From NCBI GenBank assembly GCA_018061525.1, contig JAGOUB010000033.1, forward strand, positions 1 to 8,641: 8,641 nt of DNA, given 5' to 3'. The notes below the pieces were generated by a model. That model saw only the letters and a list, made by a program, of their open reading frames with translations. It was not told where the DNA came from and did not search any database. Made by a program: the position numbers and the translations under genes. Below, piece after piece: positions 6,248-8,641 of this stretch (within the stretch, counting starts at the first letter, position 1; every line of letters begins with the position of its first letter). The DNA is from Candidatus Peribacteraceae bacterium. GTDB lineage: Bacteria; Patescibacteriota; Gracilibacteria; Peribacterales; Peribacteraceae.

Positions 6248-7146
6248 CGTCCATCCCGCTCTCCGTCTCCGGCCCGCAGGATAAGGCGTCGATGGCGCAG
6301 TACCGCTGCGAGAATAAGTGCGTGTGGTGCGACGGCTGCGGCGACTACGGCATCTGGACCGCCGTGAAGCGCGCGCTGGTCCAAAAGAACCTGCAGCCCT
6401 GGGAAGTGCTGCTCTGTTACGACGTCGGCTGCCACGGCAACGGCTCCGACAAGCTGGCCGGCTACCGCTTCCACGGCCTGCACGGCCGTGTGCTGCCCTT
6501 CGCCGCCGGCGCCAAGCTGGCCAACCCCAAGCTGCCCGTCATCGCCTTCGGCGGCGACGGCGCCACGTTCTCCGAGGGTATGGGCCACTTCGTGCACGCG
6601 ATGCGCAGCCACTACCCGATCACGTTCGTCCTGCACAACAACGCCAACTACGGCCTCACTACCGGCCAGGCCAGCTCGCTCACGCCCGAGGGGCAGCCGA
6701 TGAACACGTCGCCCAACGGCATCCCCGAGCACACGCTGCCGCTGATGGATTTCGTCTTCTCGCTGGAGCCCACTTTCGTGGCGCGCGGCTTCTCGGGCGA
6801 CATCCCGCAGCTGACGAACATCATGGCGCAGGCGATGGAGCACCGCGGCTTTGCCTTCGTGGACGTGCTGCAGGCCTGCCCCACGTTCAACCACTTCGCC
6901 ACGCACGACTGGCTCTTGGAGCGCTGCAAGGACGCGTCCGCCATGGGCCACGATCCCGGCAATTTGGAGGCCGCCCGCAAGCTGGCGCTCGACGTCTCGG
7001 AGACGATCGCCACCGGCGTGCTCTATCGCCGCGAGGACGTGCCGAACTTTGCCGAGCGCCTGGTCCCGCGCCAGGGCCGGCAGACCACCCCCCTGGAAGA
7101 AGTGCGGACCACAGACGTTTCCGCGTTCTTCGACCGGTTCCGCTGA
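6244..7146 (+). CDS. korB: 2-oxoacid:acceptor oxidoreductase, beta subunit (300 aa)
   Basis: Small subunit carrying thiamine diphosphate and one [4Fe-4S] cluster. CVWCDGCGDYG (26-36) supplies cluster Cys29 and Cys32; Cys63 (DVGCHG) and Cys212 (QACPTFN) are at the expected places for the third and fourth ligands. HGLHGR (77-82) and the ThDP/Mg motif, Asp105 in GGDGATF to Asn132-Asn133, then NYGLTTGQ (135-142), are all intact. There is no fused or separate ferredoxin-like delta subunit, so electrons leave by an outside carrier, most likely the flavodoxin of this operon. The ATG overlaps the korA stop (ATGA), typical of coupled translation. An inner ATG at 6292 with AGGA 10 nt before it would leave WCDGCG closer to the N-terminus and is a possible alternative start. 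No hairpin terminator follows. The exposed cluster makes such enzymes oxygen sensitive in many, though not all, organisms. Confidence 0.95.
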   Translation: MTSIPLSVSGPQDKASMAQYRCENKCVWCDGCGDYGIWTAVKRALVQKNLQPWEVLLCYDVGCHGNGSDKLAGYRFHGLHGRVLPFAAGAKLANPKLPVIAFGGDGATFSEGMGHFVHAMRSHYPITFVLHNNANYGLTTGQASSLTPEGQPMNTSPNGIPEHTLPLMDFVFSLEPTFVARGFSGDIPQLTNIMAQAMEHRGFAFVDVLQACPTFNHFATHDWLLERCKDASAMGHDPGNLEAARKLALDVSETIATGVLYRREDVPNFAERLVPRQGRQTTPLEEVRTTDVSAFFDRFR

Positions 7147-7165
7147 CCATTCGCAGACCTTTTCC

Positions 7166-7194
7166 TTGCCCGCTGTAGAAGTGGGGGAGATACT
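7166..7194 (+). promoter_or_regulatory. Possible promoter ahead of the HEVQH protein gene
   Basis: TTGCCC (7166-7171) and GATACT (7189-7194) are separated by 17 nt. Predicted transcription start is near 7201, just where a weak hairpin begins (CCCA 7201-7204 with TGGG 7227-7230, enclosing GGCGC 7210-7214 with GCGCC 7220-7224). This would give the downstream gene a leader of about 115 nt. The hexamers are imperfect, and readthrough from korB is an alternative. Confidence 0.4.
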
Positions 7195-7203
7195 GTGTTT
7201 CCC

Positions 7204-7320
7204 ATGGAGGGCGCCATCCGCGCCACTGGGCACGAGAGAAACAACAGCACCTCAGAACAGTACCCCACCCCAACCGGGTCTTTCGTCCTGCCTACCCCCC
7301 ACTTCCCCTACCTCGCATGA
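7204..7320 (+). CDS. Possible 38-codon upstream ORF (leader peptide)
   Basis: An ATG at 7204 opens 38 codons ending in a TGA (7318-7320) that overlaps the ATG of the next gene as ATGA. Such overlap is typical of translational coupling and would explain how the next gene is translated with no Shine-Dalgarno. The peptide begins MEGAIRATGHERNN and is Thr/Pro-rich toward its end (YPTPTGSFVLPTPHFPYLA), with no membrane segment or known motif. About 30 of 38 codons end in G or C, fitting the local bias but not proving coding. It has no Shine-Dalgarno and would start about 3 nt after the predicted transcription start. It could equally be a chance ORF in a 5' UTR. Confidence 0.3.
   Translation: MEGAIRATGHERNNSTSEQYPTPTGSFVLPTPHFPYLA
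7241..7316 (+). other. C-rich, G-poor leader segment
   Basis: By hand count about 38 of 76 bases are C and only 9 are G, unlike the balanced G and C around it. This unpaired, pyrimidine-rich RNA just before a start codon could aid ribosomal protein S1-type or SD-independent initiation. C-over-G bias of this kind also marks Rho-loading sites, and no intrinsic terminator exists after korB. Sequence alone does not decide between these. Confidence 0.35.
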
Positions 7321-8063
7321 ACGCTCCCACTCTCCACACCACCGGCCAGGACAAGCTCGACATGACCGGCATCGGCCGCCAGCTCGCCCGCGAGACCGAG
7401 CAGGCCGCGGTCCGCGAGGCCGCCGACAGCCAGCAGCGCGTCGCCCAGGTGGAAGACACCCACCGCCGCGCCATCCGCCGCCACACACAGCGGCTCTTTG
7501 CGGGAATGCCCGACGAGGTGAAGGCCGGCGCCGAGCGCGCCGCCGAGAGCGCTGCGGCTGAGCTGGGCGCCACCCGCACCGAGCGCTTCGACCGCCGCAT
7601 GCAGGTGGGCAACATCGACTCCGCCGGCCTGCAGAAGGGCGAGCAGATCTTCGTCGCCCCGGACTTCGCCATGTCGACCGCCGACGGCGCCGCCGCCACC
7701 GAGATCAACGACCACGAGGTGCAGCACCTCGATGGCCAGGCCAAGCAGATCAAGGACGTGCTCCTCCAGACCGGCGATCCCGAGGCCGACGAGCTCCTGC
7801 GCACCCCGCCGGTCGCCTTCTTCGAGGCCGACGCCATGCTCACGGCCGGCTACAAGAACACGTCCCCCAAGTACCTTGAGGACTACCTGCTCCCCGTGAA
7901 CCGCATCGCCGCCTACGTCGACGGCACCAACTACGGCGGCGGCACGGTCAACGGCCAGCGCTTGATGCGCCACGCAGCCGAGAGCGGCGACATCGCCACC
8001 GTCCGCTACGTCATCGCCGCCGCCCAGCGCGCCAAGAACGGCGGCAACCACCTGCTCAACTGA
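7317..8063 (+). CDS. Putative HExxH metallopeptidase-like protein of unknown family (248 aa)
   Basis: The N-terminal third (about 18-95) is a long charged, mostly helical, possibly coiled-coil region rich in Glu, Arg, Ala and Gln. The centre holds INDHEVQHLDGQ (130-141), with HEVQH at 133-137 matching the zinc-peptidase HExxH motif, followed 33 residues later by FFEADAML (Glu170), a candidate third ligand. This layout recalls gluzincins such as ImmA/IrrE-type proteins, but I cannot claim homology. The end (LMRHAAESGDIATVRYVIAAA, about 216-236) resembles one ankyrin-type helix pair. No signal peptide or membrane segment is seen, so it is probably cytoplasmic. The start overlaps a possible 38-codon ORF by ATGA and lacks a Shine-Dalgarno; an inner ATG at 7362, 10 nt after AGGA, would remove 15 residues. 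The gene ends at a shared terminator facing the beta-propeller gene. HExxH can occur by chance, so enzyme activity is only a hypothesis. Confidence 0.8.
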   Translation: MNAPTLHTTGQDKLDMTGIGRQLARETEQAAVREAADSQQRVAQVEDTHRRAIRRHTQRLFAGMPDEVKAGAERAAESAAAELGATRTERFDRRMQVGNIDSAGLQKGEQIFVAPDFAMSTADGAAATEINDHEVQHLDGQAKQIKDVLLQTGDPEADELLRTPPVAFFEADAMLTAGYKNTSPKYLEDYLLPVNRIAAYVDGTNYGGGTVNGQRLMRHAAESGDIATVRYVIAAAQRAKNGGNHLLN

Positions 8064-8070
8064 GCGCGCC

Positions 8071-8104
8071 AAAAAAAGAAGCCCCGCACATCGTGCGGGG
8101 CTTC
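8071..8104. terminator. Hairpin terminator shared by convergent genes
   Basis: GAAGCCCCGCAC (8078-8089) pairs perfectly with GTGCGGGGCTTC (8093-8104), a 12-bp stem with a 3-nt loop. Seven A at 8071-8077 give a U-tract on the minus strand, making it a strong terminator for the beta-propeller gene. On the plus strand it lies 14 bp past the stop of the HEVQH protein gene but is followed only by GGGGTTGG, so termination there is likely weaker. Confidence 0.85.
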
Positions 8105-8121
8105 GGGGTTGGTCCAGTCGT

Positions 8122-8641
8122 TTACTTCTTTTTCACGTCCGTCGTCACGGGCGTGAGCCAGAGGACGTGACCGACGCCCTCGCTGGGGCGGTAGATCGTC
8201 GTCCACTTGCCGTTCGGCGAGAGGTCGTGGTAGTACTCGTACTCGTTCCTGAGCGCTTCCGTCTTCGTGATCATCGACTCGATGCCGCCGTCGTAGAAGC
8301 GCCAGTTTTTCACGTCCTTATCGCCGATGGCGCTCAGGATCAGATGGTCCGAGCCGGACGCTCGGAGGCTCTTGTGCTTGATCGCCCCGATGTTGCCGCT
8401 GGGCCGGACCGGCTCACTCTTGCGGCGGATCTCGTCGTGGGTGGTCAGCCAGTGGTAGACGTCGCCGCGCTGCGTGACGCAGATCAGCGCTTTACGCTCT
8501 TTGTGGTAGCAGAGGCCTTGGATCTTGGCGGGCTCCTTGCCACCGCCGATGTCGAGCGTCTTCAGCTTCTTCTCGCCGTTGACGCTCCACAGCTCCAGGT
8601 GCGATTCGAAGCCGACCGCGACGATGTCTTGTTGGCACCAG
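8122..8641 (-). CDS. C-terminal part of a WD40-like beta-propeller protein (5' partial)
   Basis: The minus-strand frame is open from the window edge to TAA at 8122-8124, giving 172 residues; the start lies beyond the window. The sequence shows repeated blade-like units ending in a strand with Trp: DIVAVGFESHLELWSV (5-20), ALICVTQRGDVYHWL (51-65), HLILSAIGDKDVKNWRFYD (99-117), then SPNGKWTTIYRPSEG to HVLWL (141-162). Spacing of about 40-45 residues and the SPNGKW turn fit WD40 or related propellers, which act as protein-binding scaffolds. The end is TTDVKKK. A GTG at 8313 could be mistaken for a start of a 63-codon gene, but the frame continues upstream with the same repeat pattern and codon bias. 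Whether the missing N-terminus has a signal peptide, a membrane anchor or an enzyme domain cannot be seen. It is terminated by the hairpin at 8071-8104. Confidence 0.85.
   Translation of the reverse strand, partial: WCQQDIVAVGFESHLELWSVNGEKKLKTLDIGGGKEPAKIQGLCYHKERKALICVTQRGDVYHWLTTHDEIRRKSEPVRPSGNIGAIKHKSLRASGSDHLILSAIGDKDVKNWRFYDGGIESMITKTEALRNEYEYYHDLSPNGKWTTIYRPSEGVGHVLWLTPVTTDVKKK

Noticed and set aside
4241..7233. Minus-strand open frames of 386 and 393 codons opposite korA and korB
   Set aside because: Antisense shadows of well-supported genes; no motifs, and biased composition typical of the reverse strand of GC-rich codons.
7308..8072. Minus-strand 254-codon frame opposite the HEVQH gene
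   Set aside because: Gly/Ala/Val/Leu/His-rich with no structured pattern, and it runs through the shared terminator region. The plus-strand product has ordinary composition and correct codon bias.
1..8641. CRISPR array, insertion sequence, phage or defence locus
   Set aside because: No spaced direct repeats, no transposase, integrase or nuclease motifs, and no terminal inverted repeats were seen. The content is metabolic and hypothetical genes.

Overview
This window is GC-rich bacterial DNA (about two-thirds G+C by eye), densely coded and read with the standard code; TGA and TAG are used as stops. The gene set (single-chain ADP-forming acyl-CoA synthetase, two-subunit 2-oxoacid:flavodoxin/ferredoxin oxidoreductase, flavodoxin) points to an anaerobic or fermentative bacterium. 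Together with the small lineage-specific proteins and the near absence of Shine-Dalgarno sequences, a candidate-phylum (Patescibacteria-like) origin is possible. No marker gene proves it.

Layout. (1) 1-284, + strand: C-terminal 93 codons of an unrecognised protein, then a hairpin-rich 3' region and a strong intrinsic terminator (409-437). (2) 463-1283, - strand: a 208-residue single-pass membrane protein with its own promoter, a 5' hairpin, the only clear Shine-Dalgarno here, and its own terminator (463-496). (3) 1276-3370, - strand: a 690-residue ADP-forming acetyl/acyl-CoA synthetase with both phospho-relay histidines. (4) 3406-3868, - strand: a small Ala/Ser-rich membrane-anchored protein ending in a Lys-rich tail, with promoter and terminator. 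(5) 3916-7146, + strand: a three-gene operon of flavodoxin, fused gamma-alpha KorA and KorB, divergent from (4). (6) 7147-8104, + strand: a C-rich leader with a possible 38-codon ORF, then a 248-residue protein carrying an HEVQH motif (candidate metallopeptidase). (7) 8122-8641, - strand: C-terminal part of a WD40-like beta-propeller, converging on (6) across a shared hairpin terminator.

How the genes fit together. KorAB would oxidise a 2-oxoacid with CoA to acyl-CoA and CO2, passing electrons to the co-encoded flavodoxin. The synthetase encoded 0.6 kb away on the opposite strand would convert acyl-CoA + ADP + Pi to the free acid + ATP. This is a compact substrate-level phosphorylation module known in archaea and some fermentative bacteria. 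The substrate (pyruvate, 2-oxoglutarate or amino-acid-derived 2-oxoacids) cannot be settled from sequence.

Most starts lack a Shine-Dalgarno sequence. Several lie only about 3-20 nt from a predicted transcription start, which suggests leaderless or very short-leader translation. I see no CRISPR array, tRNA, rRNA, insertion sequence or defence locus, and no clearly new system. The best leads are the HEVQH protein with its overlapping upstream ORF, the SD-less start pattern, and the flavodoxin-KorAB pairing.
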